NCBI GenBank assembly: GCA_963746315.1
Contig: CAVVAR010000012.1
Location: 620,001-684,000 of the forward strand
Direction: 5' to 3'
Source of the DNA: Ga0077555 sp963746315
Lineage (GTDB): Bacteria; Pseudomonadota; Alphaproteobacteria; Rhizobiales; Hyphomicrobiaceae
Length of the DNA stretch: 64,000 bases
This document shows, in pieces, positions 27,354 to 35,368 of this stretch; position 1 is the first letter of the stretch, and each line of letters opens with the position of its first letter. Both the position numbers and the translations under genes were made by a program. The notes below the pieces were generated by a model. It was not told the origin of the DNA. It saw only the letters and a list, made by a program, of their open reading frames with translations, and made no database searches.

Positions 27354-27369
27354 TGGCACAAGGGCTGCA
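27354..27369 (+). promoter_or_regulatory. sigma-54 (RpoN) promoter upstream of urtA
   Basis: TGGCACAAGGGCTGCA matches the -24/-12 consensus (TGGCAC-N5-TTGCA) with exact GG-GC spacing and one mismatch in the -12 box (C for T). Transcription would start near 27380, about 30 bases before the urtA ATG. RpoN with NtrC is the standard nitrogen-limitation control for urea uptake. Confidence 0.7.
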
Positions 27370-27408
27370 GAACGTTAACCGGTTGCAATTGTGCAGTCGG
27401 AGGACTTG

Positions 27409-28695
27409 ATGTCGATAACCAGACGCCGGGTGCTCGGGGGAGTAGCCCTGATCGCTTCGCTCGCCATGGGTGCCCCTGTCGCCCAAGCTCAGGACACGAT
27501 CAAGGTCGGCGTGCTCCACTCGCTGTCGGGCACGATGGCGATCAGTGAGACGACGTTGAAAGACGTCATGCTGATGCTCATCGAGGAGCAGAACAAGAAG
27601 GGCGGCCTGCTTGGCAAGAAGCTGGAGGCCGTTGTCGTCGACCCCGCCTCTAACTGGCCCCTTTTCGCCGAGAAGGCCCGCGAGCTTATTGCTCAGAAAA
27701 AGGTCTCGGCGGTCTTCGGCTGCTGGACAAGCGTCTCGCGCAAATCCGTGCTCCCGGTGTTCAAGGAGTTGAACAACATCCTCTTCTACCCCGTCCAGTA
27801 CGAGGGTGAGGAGAGCGAACGAAATGTCTTCTACACCGGCGCGGCTCCCAATCAGCAAGCCATCCCCGCCGTCGACTATCTGATGTCGAAGGACGGCGGC
27901 GAGGTGAAGCGCTGGGTGCTTGCCGGCACCGACTACGTCTATCCGCGCACCACCAATAAAATCCTCGAGGCCTACCTCCTGGCGAAAGGCGTCGCCAAAG
28001 AGGACATCATGATCAACTACACGCCGTTCGGGCACTCCGATTGGCAGACCATCGTCGCCGACATCGTCAAGTTCGGCTCGGCGGGTAAGAAAACGGCGGT
28101 CGTCTCGACCATCAACGGCGATGCCAACGTTCCCTTCTACAAGGAGCTGGCGAACAAGGGCGTGAAGGCGACAGATATTCCGGTCGTTGCCTTCTCGGTT
28201 GGCGAGGAGGAGCTTGCCGGCGTCGACACCAAGAACCTCGTCGGGCACCTCGCCGCTTGGAACTACTTCCAATCGGTCAAGGATCCGGCCAACGACGCCT
28301 TCATCAAAAAGTGGAAGGAGTTCACGAAGAACCCGAAGCGCGTGACCAACGACCCGATGGAGGCGCACGTCATCGGCTTCAATATGTGGGTCAAGGCCGT
28401 CGAGAAGGCCGGCACCGTCGATCCCGACAAGGTCATCGACGCCATCGTCGGCATAGAGGTGCCAAACCTCACGGGCGGCGTATCCAAGATGCTCCCGAAC
28501 CACCACATCACCAAGCCCGTGTTGATCGGCGAGATCAAGCCTGACGGGCAGTTCGACGTGGTCTGGCAGACCAAGGGTCTGGTTCCGGGCGATGCCTGGA
28601 CCGACTACCTCGAGGGCTCGAAGGACCTCGAGGCGGACTGGGTCGGTAAGAAGTGCGGCAACTTCAATACCAAGACCAACAAGTGCGGCAGCTGA
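27409..28695 (+). CDS. urtA: urea ABC transporter substrate-binding protein
   Basis: A 428-residue periplasmic protein that binds urea for the UrtABCDE importer. A twin-arginine-like leader MSITRRRVLGG and hydrophobic stretch precede cleavage near AQAQ (about 27). The family landmarks are GVLHSLSGTMAISE, VFGCWTSVSRKSVLPV, LFYPVQYEGEE and NQQAIPAVDYL. The ATG at 27409 has CGGAGG seven bases before it; an upstream GTG at 27391 would add six residues. It is the first gene of a unit that runs through urtB-E and the urease genes. Confidence 0.95.
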   Translation: MSITRRRVLGGVALIASLAMGAPVAQAQDTIKVGVLHSLSGTMAISETTLKDVMLMLIEEQNKKGGLLGKKLEAVVVDPASNWPLFAEKARELIAQKKVSAVFGCWTSVSRKSVLPVFKELNNILFYPVQYEGEESERNVFYTGAAPNQQAIPAVDYLMSKDGGEVKRWVLAGTDYVYPRTTNKILEAYLLAKGVAKEDIMINYTPFGHSDWQTIVADIVKFGSAGKKTAVVSTINGDANVPFYKELANKGVKATDIPVVAFSVGEEELAGVDTKNLVGHLAAWNYFQSVKDPANDAFIKKWKEFTKNPKRVTNDPMEAHVIGFNMWVKAVEKAGTVDPDKVIDAIVGIEVPNLTGGVSKMLPNHHITKPVLIGEIKPDGQFDVVWQTKGLVPGDAWTDYLEGSKDLEADWVGKKCGNFNTKTNKCGS

Positions 28696-28721
28696 CGCCG
28701 AGCGCCTGACAAGAAGAGACC

Positions 28722-28746
28722 CCCGCAGATCCTCGTGATCTGCGGG
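28722..28746 (+). promoter_or_regulatory. 10-bp hairpin between urtA and urtB
   Basis: CCCGCAGATC (28722-28731) and GATCTGCGGG (28737-28746) form a perfect 10-bp stem with a CTCGT loop. No U-tract follows, so it is likely a 3' stabiliser or partial attenuator that keeps urtA mRNA in excess over the permease messages. Confidence 0.65.
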
Positions 28747-28775
28747 CTGCTGTGGGGAACGGGAGGGCGGCGACG

Positions 28776-30407
28776 ATGCCGATACGGATAACGCGAGTTC
28801 GGTGTTTTCGCAGCGTGCTGGCGTTCGTCGCGACCCTGGGACTGATCTGCCTCGCACCCCTTGCCGCCTCGGCCGGTGCTCTCGACCAGCCGTTTGCGCG
28901 TTTCGCGGCCGACAGCTACTCGGAGACCACGAAGGCTATTGAGGAGATCGCGCGCTCCGGAGTGCCGGAGGCGGCGACGCTACTCGAGGCGATGTCCGAT
29001 CGGCGTCTGTTGTTCGACGTCCCGACGAGGACGGTCGCTGTCAAAGATTCCGCCGGTCGATTGCTTGATGCGCGCACGCTGCAGCCGCTGGCCACTCCGC
29101 CTGCCGGACTGGCGCCGGTGCGCATCAACAATCGTCTGCGAGGGCTCATCGAAGCCGAGCTCGGCACCCTGGCGCTTGTTTCGCCGGACCGCACCAAGCG
29201 GCTCGAAGCCGCCGAAGCCGTATTCAAGTCGCGCAAAGCATCGGATCTCAAGGCCGTAGATCTGGCCATCGCGCGCGAAAAGGACAGCACCGTCGCGACC
29301 GCGCTGCGAAAGGCCCATTCCGCAATCATTCTAGCCAAGGATGATGCGTTGCTTGCCGAGAAGCTGTCGGCCGTCGCCGAACTCGGGGCTTTCACGGATA
29401 CCGACACGCTAGGACTTCTCAACCAGACACTGGCATCCGCTCGTCAGCCGGAGCTGCAGACGTCGCTCCAGGCCGCAATCACCCGGATCGAGCATCAACG
29501 TCAGTTGTTGGCTGGCGTGCAGAACGTGATCTACGGACTGTCGCTTGGCTCGGTGCTTCTGCTCGCGGCCATCGGCCTCGCCATCACGTTCGGCGTAATG
29601 GGCGTCATAAACATGGCGCACGGCGAGATGGTGATGCTCGGCGCCTATACGACCTTCGTCGTGCAGGAGGCCTTCCGCGCCTGGGCGCCAGGCGCATTCG
29701 ACCTCTCCCTGCTTATCGCAATTCCCCTGGCTTTCGTCTTCACCGGGCTGGTCGGCATCGCTATCGAACGCGGCATCATCCGCTTCCTCTATGGTCGCCC
29801 GCTGGAGACATTGCTCGCCACGTGGGGAGTCAGCCTCGTGCTGCAGCAGGCCGTTCGCACCGTATTCGGTCCGACCAATCGCGAAGTCGGAAATCCAAGC
29901 TACATGTCGGGCGGTTTCGAGGTCTTCGGCATCTCGATCACGTGGGGCCGTCTGTGGATCATCGTTTTCACGCTCGTGGTCTTCGCTGGTCTGCAGCTCG
30001 TGCTTCGCGCGACGCGCCTCGGTCTCGAGATGCGCGCCGTCACGCAGAATCGCCGCATGGCCGGGTCGATGGGAATTCGGTCCGCTCGCGTCGATGCGCT
30101 GACCTTCGGTCTCGGTTCCGGGATTGCCGGAATAGCCGGCGTCGCGCTCTCGCAGATCGACAACGTCTCCCCGAACCTCGGCCAGTCCTACATCGTCGAC
30201 AGCTTCATGGTGGTCGTGTTTGGCGGGGTCGGGAATCTCTGGGGAACCTTTGTCTCGGCCTTCGCGCTCGGCATCGCCAATAAGCTGCTCGAGCCGGTCG
30301 CGGGCGCGGTGCTGGCGAAGATCTTCATCCTGGTGCTCCTCATCCTGTTCATCCAGAAGCGGCCGCGCGGCCTCTTCGCCCTCAAGGGACGGGCGGTCGA
30401 AGCATGA
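28776..30407 (+). CDS. urtB: urea ABC transporter permease UrtB
   Basis: A 543-residue permease of the branched-chain amino acid (LivH) class. As in most UrtB proteins it has a signal-like N-terminus and a long region of about 210 residues, presumably periplasmic, before the membrane domain, which starts with NVIYGLSLGSVLLLAAIGLA and MGVINMAHGEMVMLGAYTTF. About eight transmembrane helices follow. The ATG at 28776 lies after GGGAGG. It overlaps urtC by ATGA. UrtB and UrtC together form the channel. Confidence 0.94.
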   Translation: MPIRITRVRCFRSVLAFVATLGLICLAPLAASAGALDQPFARFAADSYSETTKAIEEIARSGVPEAATLLEAMSDRRLLFDVPTRTVAVKDSAGRLLDARTLQPLATPPAGLAPVRINNRLRGLIEAELGTLALVSPDRTKRLEAAEAVFKSRKASDLKAVDLAIAREKDSTVATALRKAHSAIILAKDDALLAEKLSAVAELGAFTDTDTLGLLNQTLASARQPELQTSLQAAITRIEHQRQLLAGVQNVIYGLSLGSVLLLAAIGLAITFGVMGVINMAHGEMVMLGAYTTFVVQEAFRAWAPGAFDLSLLIAIPLAFVFTGLVGIAIERGIIRFLYGRPLETLLATWGVSLVLQQAVRTVFGPTNREVGNPSYMSGGFEVFGISITWGRLWIIVFTLVVFAGLQLVLRATRLGLEMRAVTQNRRMAGSMGIRSARVDALTFGLGSGIAGIAGVALSQIDNVSPNLGQSYIVDSFMVVVFGGVGNLWGTFVSAFALGIANKLLEPVAGAVLAKIFILVLLILFIQKRPRGLFALKGRAVEA

Positions 30408-31552
30408 TCACCAAGCTCCTCATGGACAGCCTCGACCGCCGCGCATGGATCTTTCTCGGGCTTCTGAGTCTGATCCTCGTTGCCGTGCCTGTGCTCAATC
30501 TCTGGGTGCCCGAGGGATCGGCGTTGCACGTGCCGACCTATCTCGTGTCCCTGCTCGGCAAGTACGTCTGCTTCGCTGTGCTTGCCCTTTCCCTCGATCT
30601 CGTCTGGGGCTATTGCGGCATTCTCAGCCTCGGCCACGGCGCCTTCTTCGCGCTCGGCGGCTATGCGATGGGCATGTATCTGATGCGCCAGATCGGCTCG
30701 CGCGGCGTCTATGCGCATCCGATTCTGCCGGATTTCATGGTGTTCTTGAATTGGAAGGAGCTGCCCGTTTTCTGGTACGGCTTCGGCTGGTTTCCCTACG
30801 CCCTTTTCATGATCGTCGCTGTACCAGGTGCTTTGGCGTTCGCGTTCGGGTGGCTCGCGTTCCGTAGTCGGGTCGCCGGCGTCTACCTGTCAATCATTAC
30901 GCAGGCGCTCACGTATGCGCTGATGCTCGCATTCTTCCGCAATGACATGGGCCTCGGCGGTAACAACGGTCTCACCGATTTCAAGGACATCCTCGGCGTC
31001 CCCGTCCAGGCGCAAGGTACGCGCGCTGTATTGTTTGCACTGTCCGTCGCGCTTCTTGGCCTGTCGTTCCTTCTGGCTCGAATTCTCGTCACCTCCGCAT
31101 TCGGCAAGGTTCTGGTGGCCATTCGAGACGCCGAGAGCCGTACGCGCTTCCTCGGCTATCGGGTCGAGAACTACAAGCTGGTCGTGTTCACCGTGTCGGC
31201 GATGCTGGCCGGCCTCGCCGGTGCACTCTACGTGCCGCAGGTAGGCATCATAAATCCGTCAGAGTTCGCTCCCGCCAACTCCATCGAGGCCGTGATCTGG
31301 GTCGCGGTCGGCGGGCGCGGCACCCTCGTCGGCGCGGCTGTCGGCGCTTTCGTCGTCAACCTTCTGAAGAGCGTCTTCACGACCGGTGCGCTGGCCGCCT
31401 ACTGGCTGTTCGTTCTGGGAGGCCTTTTCGTTCTGGTCACGCTGGCGCTGCCTAAGGGCATCGTCGGAACTCTCGAGGAGTTCCTCGCGGCGAGACGCAA
31501 GCGCGATGCCGGACAGGGCAACGGTCGCGCCGTTGCCGAGCCTGCGGAGTAG
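30404..31552 (+). CDS. urtC: urea ABC transporter permease UrtC
   Basis: A 382-residue LivM-type permease with about nine to ten transmembrane helices. The LSLDLVWGYCGILSLGHGAFFALGGY motif and the FGKVLVAIRDAESRTRFLGY docking loop are diagnostic. It starts within the urtB stop (ATGA), indicating coupled translation, and ends three bases before urtD. Confidence 0.95.
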   Translation: MITKLLMDSLDRRAWIFLGLLSLILVAVPVLNLWVPEGSALHVPTYLVSLLGKYVCFAVLALSLDLVWGYCGILSLGHGAFFALGGYAMGMYLMRQIGSRGVYAHPILPDFMVFLNWKELPVFWYGFGWFPYALFMIVAVPGALAFAFGWLAFRSRVAGVYLSIITQALTYALMLAFFRNDMGLGGNNGLTDFKDILGVPVQAQGTRAVLFALSVALLGLSFLLARILVTSAFGKVLVAIRDAESRTRFLGYRVENYKLVVFTVSAMLAGLAGALYVPQVGIINPSEFAPANSIEAVIWVAVGGRGTLVGAAVGAFVVNLLKSVFTTGALAAYWLFVLGGLFVLVTLALPKGIVGTLEEFLAARRKRDAGQGNGRAVAEPAE

Positions 31553-31555
31553 TCG

Positions 31556-32323
31556 ATGCTGGACACGATCGCACCTTCGCCCGTCACCAATGCCCTGCTC
31601 TATCTGGATGGGGTGTCGGTTTCCTTCGACGGCTTCAAGGCGCTGAATGAGCTGTCGCTTATTCTCGGGCACGGCGAGATGCGGGCCATTATCGGCCCCA
31701 ATGGCGCGGGCAAGACGACCATGATGGATGTCATCACGGGAAAAACCCGGCCTGATGTCGGAACCGTTCTGCTGGACGGGCGCATGGATCTGACTCAGAT
31801 GGACGAGGCGGCGATCGCCGAGCTCGGCATCGGCCGTAAATTCCAGAAGCCGACGGTCTTCGAGAGCCACACCGTCGCCGACAATATCCTGCTCGCGCTC
31901 AAGGCGCCGCGGGGGCCGCTCGCGGCTCTCTTCGGACTTCGCAATCGGATGCCCCGCGACCGCATCGATGCCGTGCTGGAGACGGTGAAGCTGATTGACC
32001 TGCGTGACCGCCTCGCTGGCGGTCTCAGTCACGGCCAGAAGCAGTGGCTTGAGATCGGCATGCTGCTGGCTCAGGACCCTAAGCTGCTGCTCGTCGACGA
32101 GCCTGTCGCCGGTATGACCGACGCCGAGACCGAGACGACGGCACATCTGCTTCGCGACATCGCCCGGAGCCACTCGGTGATCGTCGTCGAGCATGACATG
32201 AGCTTCGTTCGGGCACTGGGCGTGAAGGTCACCTGTCTGCATGAGGGTTCCGTGCTCGCCGAAGGCTCGATCGACGATGTGTCCGCGAACGAGCGCGTGG
32301 TCGAGGTCTATCTGGGACGCTGA
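31556..32323 (+). CDS. urtD: urea ABC transporter ATPase UrtD
   Basis: A 255-residue LivG-class ATPase with Walker A GPNGAGKTTMMD, the Q-loop in RKFQKPTVF, signature LSHGQKQWLEIG, Walker B LLLVDEPVAGMTDAE and switch VVEHDMSFV. The LSHGQKQW form of the signature is typical of UrtD. The start at 31556 follows the urtC stop by three bases. Its downstream neighbour urtE is separated by 225 bases that hold a possible small reading frame. Confidence 0.95.
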   Translation: MLDTIAPSPVTNALLYLDGVSVSFDGFKALNELSLILGHGEMRAIIGPNGAGKTTMMDVITGKTRPDVGTVLLDGRMDLTQMDEAAIAELGIGRKFQKPTVFESHTVADNILLALKAPRGPLAALFGLRNRMPRDRIDAVLETVKLIDLRDRLAGGLSHGQKQWLEIGMLLAQDPKLLLVDEPVAGMTDAETETTAHLLRDIARSHSVIVVEHDMSFVRALGVKVTCLHEGSVLAEGSIDDVSANERVVEVYLGR

Positions 32324-32339
32324 GACGAAGGGGGACGAC

Positions 32340-32555
32340 ATGTTGCCACCACATGAACCGGCACGTCGCAGAAAGAGGTTGGTCAACCAGATTGCAAGGC
32401 CGTCGCACGTCGCGCTCTGTCCCACGAGGTCGGCAGGGATGGTGGCCAAGACCGGCAGCAAGCCGGAACCGGCCAAGCCCAGGCTCCGCGTCCTAGGGCG
32501 CGGCCCGTCGATCTCGCCGGTGGCAGCATCTCGAACGCGGAGGATCGAATGCTGA
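32340..32555 (+). CDS. possible small basic ORF between urtD and urtE
   Basis: A 71-codon frame with an AAGGGGGA site before its ATG. Its TGA (32553-32555) overlaps the ATG region of urtE (32549), the usual arrangement for coupled genes. The predicted product is basic (RRRKRLVNQ, KPRLRVLGRG) and has no recognised domain or membrane helix. urtD and urtE are normally nearly adjacent, so this 225-base insert is unusual. It may be a real small gene, a leader that controls urtE translation, or simply untranslated spacer. Confidence 0.3.
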   Translation: MLPPHEPARRRKRLVNQIARPSHVALCPTRSAGMVAKTGSKPEPAKPRLRVLGRGPSISPVAASRTRRIEC

Positions 32556-33244
32556 GCGTCGAAGGGCTCGACCTTCACTACGGCGCTGCTCAGGCGCTAC
32601 GCGGTGTTTCCGTCGATGCGAAGGCCGGGGCCGTCACCTGTGTGCTCGGTCGCAACGGCGTCGGCAAGACGAGCCTCCTGCGCGCAATCTGCGGCCAGCA
32701 CCGCCCGAGCAAGGGACGCATTCTCTGGCAGGGCGAGGACATTTCCACGCTGCCACCCTATGAGCGGGCGCGCCGCGGAATCGCCTTCGTGCCACAGGGC
32801 CGCGAGATTTTTCCTTTGCTTTCGGTCAAGGAGAACATCGAAACGGGCTTCGCACCCCTGAAGCGAAGCGACCGCACGATCCCCGATTACGTCTTCGAGC
32901 TATTTCCCGTTCTCAAGTCGATGCTGCGCCGGCGCGGCGGTGATCTCTCCGGCGGCCAGCAACAACAGCTCGCCATCGCTCGAGCGCTCACCATGCGCCC
33001 GAAGCTGATCGTCCTCGACGAGCCGACCGAAGGCATCCAGCCCTCGATCATCAAAGACATTGGCCGCGCCATCGACACGCTGAGAATGCGGGGCGACATG
33101 GCGATCCTGCTTGTGGAGCAGTATTTCGAGTTCGCCCGCGATCTCGCCGATAGCTACGCTGTAATGGATCGCGGACAGGTCGTTCTGGCCGGAACCCGCG
33201 CGTCGATGGTGGAGAGCGATGTCCGGCGTCACCTCTCCGTCTGA
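32549..33244 (+). CDS. urtE: urea ABC transporter ATPase UrtE
   Basis: A 231-residue LivF-class ATPase with Walker A GRNGVGKTSLLRAI, signature LSGGQQQQLAIARAL, Walker B IVLDEPTEGIQPS and switch LLVEQYFEFA. The TEGIQPS sequence after Walker B is characteristic of UrtE. An AGGA site precedes the ATG at 32549. Its last 26 bases overlap ureD, directly tying urea uptake to urease expression. Confidence 0.95.
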   Translation: MLSVEGLDLHYGAAQALRGVSVDAKAGAVTCVLGRNGVGKTSLLRAICGQHRPSKGRILWQGEDISTLPPYERARRGIAFVPQGREIFPLLSVKENIETGFAPLKRSDRTIPDYVFELFPVLKSMLRRRGGDLSGGQQQQLAIARALTMRPKLIVLDEPTEGIQPSIIKDIGRAIDTLRMRGDMAILLVEQYFEFARDLADSYAVMDRGQVVLAGTRASMVESDVRRHLSV

Positions 33245-34076
33245 CCCAGGTGGTCAAGGGATCTCTGAGGCGCTGGCCCCGGTTCGCGTCACAGGCGGCA
33301 TCCACGCGCGGTTCCTCAGCGACGGGACACGCACCGCTGTGGCGAGCGTCGTGGAGCGCGGCGGTTACCGGCTCGCTCAGCCCAGCACGTTTGGCACGCA
33401 CCTCGAGGCCTTACAGGTCAATACCGGCGGCGGCGTTGCAGGAGGCGACCGGATCGAGACGGTCTACGAGCTGGGGCCCGGCGCCGATGTCGTGCACACG
33501 ACGTCGTCGGGCGAGCGTATCTATCGCTCGGATGGTGCACGCGCCCGTCTCGATATCCGCATCGCGCTCGAGCCGGGAGCACGTCTCGACTGGTTGCCGC
33601 AACAGACAATTCTCTACGCGGGTGGGCGTCTCGAGCGGCGCGTCGAGGTGGATGCCGTTGGCGACAGTAGGCTTCTCATGGTCGAGATGACCACGTTCGG
33701 TAGGCCTGAGAGCAACGAAGGCGCGGCACCGGCCAGCCTGAACGACCAATGGCGCGTGCGTCGCGATGGCCAACTCGTCTATGCTGAGGCCGTGCGCCTG
33801 TCCGGCGAGCTCGGCCAGACCCTCGACCGTTTGGCGGTGGCCGGCGGCGCTCGGGCGTCGGCCCTCGTCCTGTTTGTAGGCAGGGATGCCTCCGATCTCG
33901 TTGAGCCATTGCGGCAGGCGCTGGAGTGCGACACTTGCGAGACCGGCGTCAGTGCCTGGAATGGTCTCTTGGCGGCGCGGGCATTGGCGCGGCGGCCGGG
34001 AGACCTGATTGCCGCGCTGCGACGCGCGGTTCCAATACTGTCCGGTCGCGCCTTGCCGCGCGTTTGGGCCACATGA
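33219..34076 (+). CDS. ureD: urease accessory protein UreD
   Basis: A 285-residue UreD/UreH family chaperone. With UreF and UreG it forms the complex that loads nickel and carbon dioxide into apo-urease. Landmarks are LEALQVNTGGGVAGGDRI, HTTSSGERIYRS, and LDWLPQQTILYAGGRL. The ATG at 33219 lies inside the end of urtE. The protein begins with about 20 residues (MSGVTSPSDPGGQG) not present in short homologues. UreA follows after 22 bases. Confidence 0.94.
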   Translation: MSGVTSPSDPGGQGISEALAPVRVTGGIHARFLSDGTRTAVASVVERGGYRLAQPSTFGTHLEALQVNTGGGVAGGDRIETVYELGPGADVVHTTSSGERIYRSDGARARLDIRIALEPGARLDWLPQQTILYAGGRLERRVEVDAVGDSRLLMVEMTTFGRPESNEGAAPASLNDQWRVRRDGQLVYAEAVRLSGELGQTLDRLAVAGGARASALVLFVGRDASDLVEPLRQALECDTCETGVSAWNGLLAARALARRPGDLIAALRRAVPILSGRALPRVWAT

Positions 34077-34098
34077 GGGATGGAGGGACGGCGCAGCC

Positions 34099-34401
34099 AT
34101 GAACCTGACGCCACGCGAGAAAGACAAGCTGCTCGTAGCCATGGCCGCGGTCGTCGCGCGCCGACGGCTGGAGCGCGGTGTGAAGCTGAACCACCCGGAG
34201 GCGATCGCGCTCATCACCGATTTCGTCGTCGAAGGCGCGCGCGACGGCAGGACCGTTTCCGAGCTGATGGCGGCAGGTGGTGCGGTTCTGACGCGCGCCC
34301 AAGTCATGGATGGCGTCGCCGAGATGATCCACGATGTGCAGGTGGAGGCCACTTTTCCGGATGGCACAAAGCTCGTCACCGTTCACAATCCGATCCGTTG
34401 A
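34099..34401 (+). CDS. ureA: urease gamma subunit
   Basis: The 100-residue gamma chain: MNLTPREKDKLLVAMAAVVARRR, LNHPEAIALI and VEATFPDGTKLVTVHNPI are standard. Length equals the usual 100 residues. UreA, UreB and UreC form the (alpha-beta-gamma)3 urease that splits urea to ammonia and carbamate in the cytosol. The ATG at 34099 is fixed by the conserved N-terminus. An unusual small gene, not ureB, follows. Confidence 0.97.
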   Translation: MNLTPREKDKLLVAMAAVVARRRLERGVKLNHPEAIALITDFVVEGARDGRTVSELMAAGGAVLTRAQVMDGVAEMIHDVQVEATFPDGTKLVTVHNPIR

Positions 34402-34413
34402 GGGAGGCAGATC

Positions 34414-34659
34414 ATGTTGAGGCTTCTGGGCGCGGCCCTGCTAGCGAGCTGCGCTGCGACAGGCAGTGCCTCGGCACATCCGGGCACGCATCATGGGATG
34501 AGTCTAACTGAGCTTGCAGCGCACCTCGGCACGGGGTGGCATCTGATGTCGTTGGTCGCCGCGGCGTTGGTCGGTGCACTCGTGCTTGCCATCGCGCTCA
34601 GACAGCGTCGCCACGCCGATGCGGCTCGCACTAACCGCACCTCACGAGATCGCTCATGA
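34414..34659 (+). CDS. small exported/membrane protein within the urease operon
   Basis: An 81-residue protein with a signal-like N-terminus (LLGAALLASCAATGSASA, possible cleavage near residue 22), a short histidine-containing patch HPGTHHG and one transmembrane helix (about 44-63, MSLVAAALVGALVLAIAL), ending in a basic cytoplasmic tail. The HPG...H start of the mature part recalls the nickel-permease-like HupE/UreJ proteins but it is far too short to be one. It starts 12 bases after ureA behind a GGGAGG site and overlaps ureB by ATGA. A nickel-related role is a guess. Confidence 0.7.
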   Translation: MLRLLGAALLASCAATGSASAHPGTHHGMSLTELAAHLGTGWHLMSLVAAALVGALVLAIALRQRRHADAARTNRTSRDRS

Positions 34660-34961
34660 TCCCGGGCGAGATCATGGTCGCCGATGGCGACATCGAGCTG
34701 AATGCCGGACGCAAATCGTTGACGCTCTCAGTCAGCAATTCCGGCGACCGTCCGATACAGGTCGGCAGCCACTACCACTTCTTCGAGGCCAACCCGGCGC
34801 TCGTCTTCGATCGCGGCAAAGCTCGTGGCTTCCGTCTCGACATCGCGGCGGGAACAGCGGTGCGCTTCGAGCCGGGGCAGTCGCGCGAGGTGCAACTGGT
34901 CGAGATTGCGGGCGCTCGCACGATTTATGGCTTCCGGCAGCAGGTGATGGGTAAGCTCTGA
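34656..34961 (+). CDS. ureB: urease beta subunit
   Basis: The 101-residue beta chain: MIPGEIMVADGDIELNAGR, then the core VGSHYHFFEANPAL, FRLDIAAGTAVRFEPGQ and a C-terminal YGFRQQVMGKL. Its length is normal. It is coupled to the small membrane-protein gene upstream (ATGA) and by one base (TGATG) to the DUF6980-like gene downstream. Confidence 0.97.
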   Translation: MIPGEIMVADGDIELNAGRKSLTLSVSNSGDRPIQVGSHYHFFEANPALVFDRGKARGFRLDIAAGTAVRFEPGQSREVQLVEIAGARTIYGFRQQVMGKL

Positions 34962-35350
34962 TGACTGCCGCTCTGTTCGCCAGCCGGCGGGTCCTGTGGA
35001 TGCCGCTCGACCACGACTGGCGACCGCCGTCACCACTCGCTCGACACTGCTGCGCGACTATGGCGGCGTCGCTGGAGATGTCCTGTGACATGCACACCGA
35101 GCCGTTCGATTGCCCCGATGTGCCTCTCGTCTTTCACGAGATCTTCGGCGAGTACGGCATCCCCATCCGTGACGGCGGAGCGAGCTATCTTCTGATCGCC
35201 CATTGCCCTTGGTGCGGCGATAGCCTGCCGGAGAGCAGCCGCGATTTGTGGTTCGACACCATCGAGGCGGCCGGGCTGGCGGAGACGCCCACCGCCGGCC
35301 TTCCCGAGCGCTACCGGACCGCAGCCTGGCGCACGCAGGCGCATTCCTGA
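34961..35350 (+). CDS. DUF6980-like zinc-motif protein in the urease operon
   Basis: A 129-residue protein with a HCC pair at about residues 29-31 and a CPWCGDSLPESSRDLWFDTIEAAGL block at about 86-110, plus EYGIPIRDGGASYLLIAHCP. These are the features of the DUF6980 family as I remember it; the four cysteines probably bind zinc. Its function is unknown. It overlaps ureB by one base and ends 18 bases before ureC, so it sits inside the structural urease genes. No transmembrane segment is seen. It may assist nickel insertion or simply ride along. Confidence 0.7.
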   Translation: MTAALFASRRVLWMPLDHDWRPPSPLARHCCATMAASLEMSCDMHTEPFDCPDVPLVFHEIFGEYGIPIRDGGASYLLIAHCPWCGDSLPESSRDLWFDTIEAAGLAETPTAGLPERYRTAAWRTQAHS

Positions 35351-35368
35351 TTACCTGGAGAGACCACG

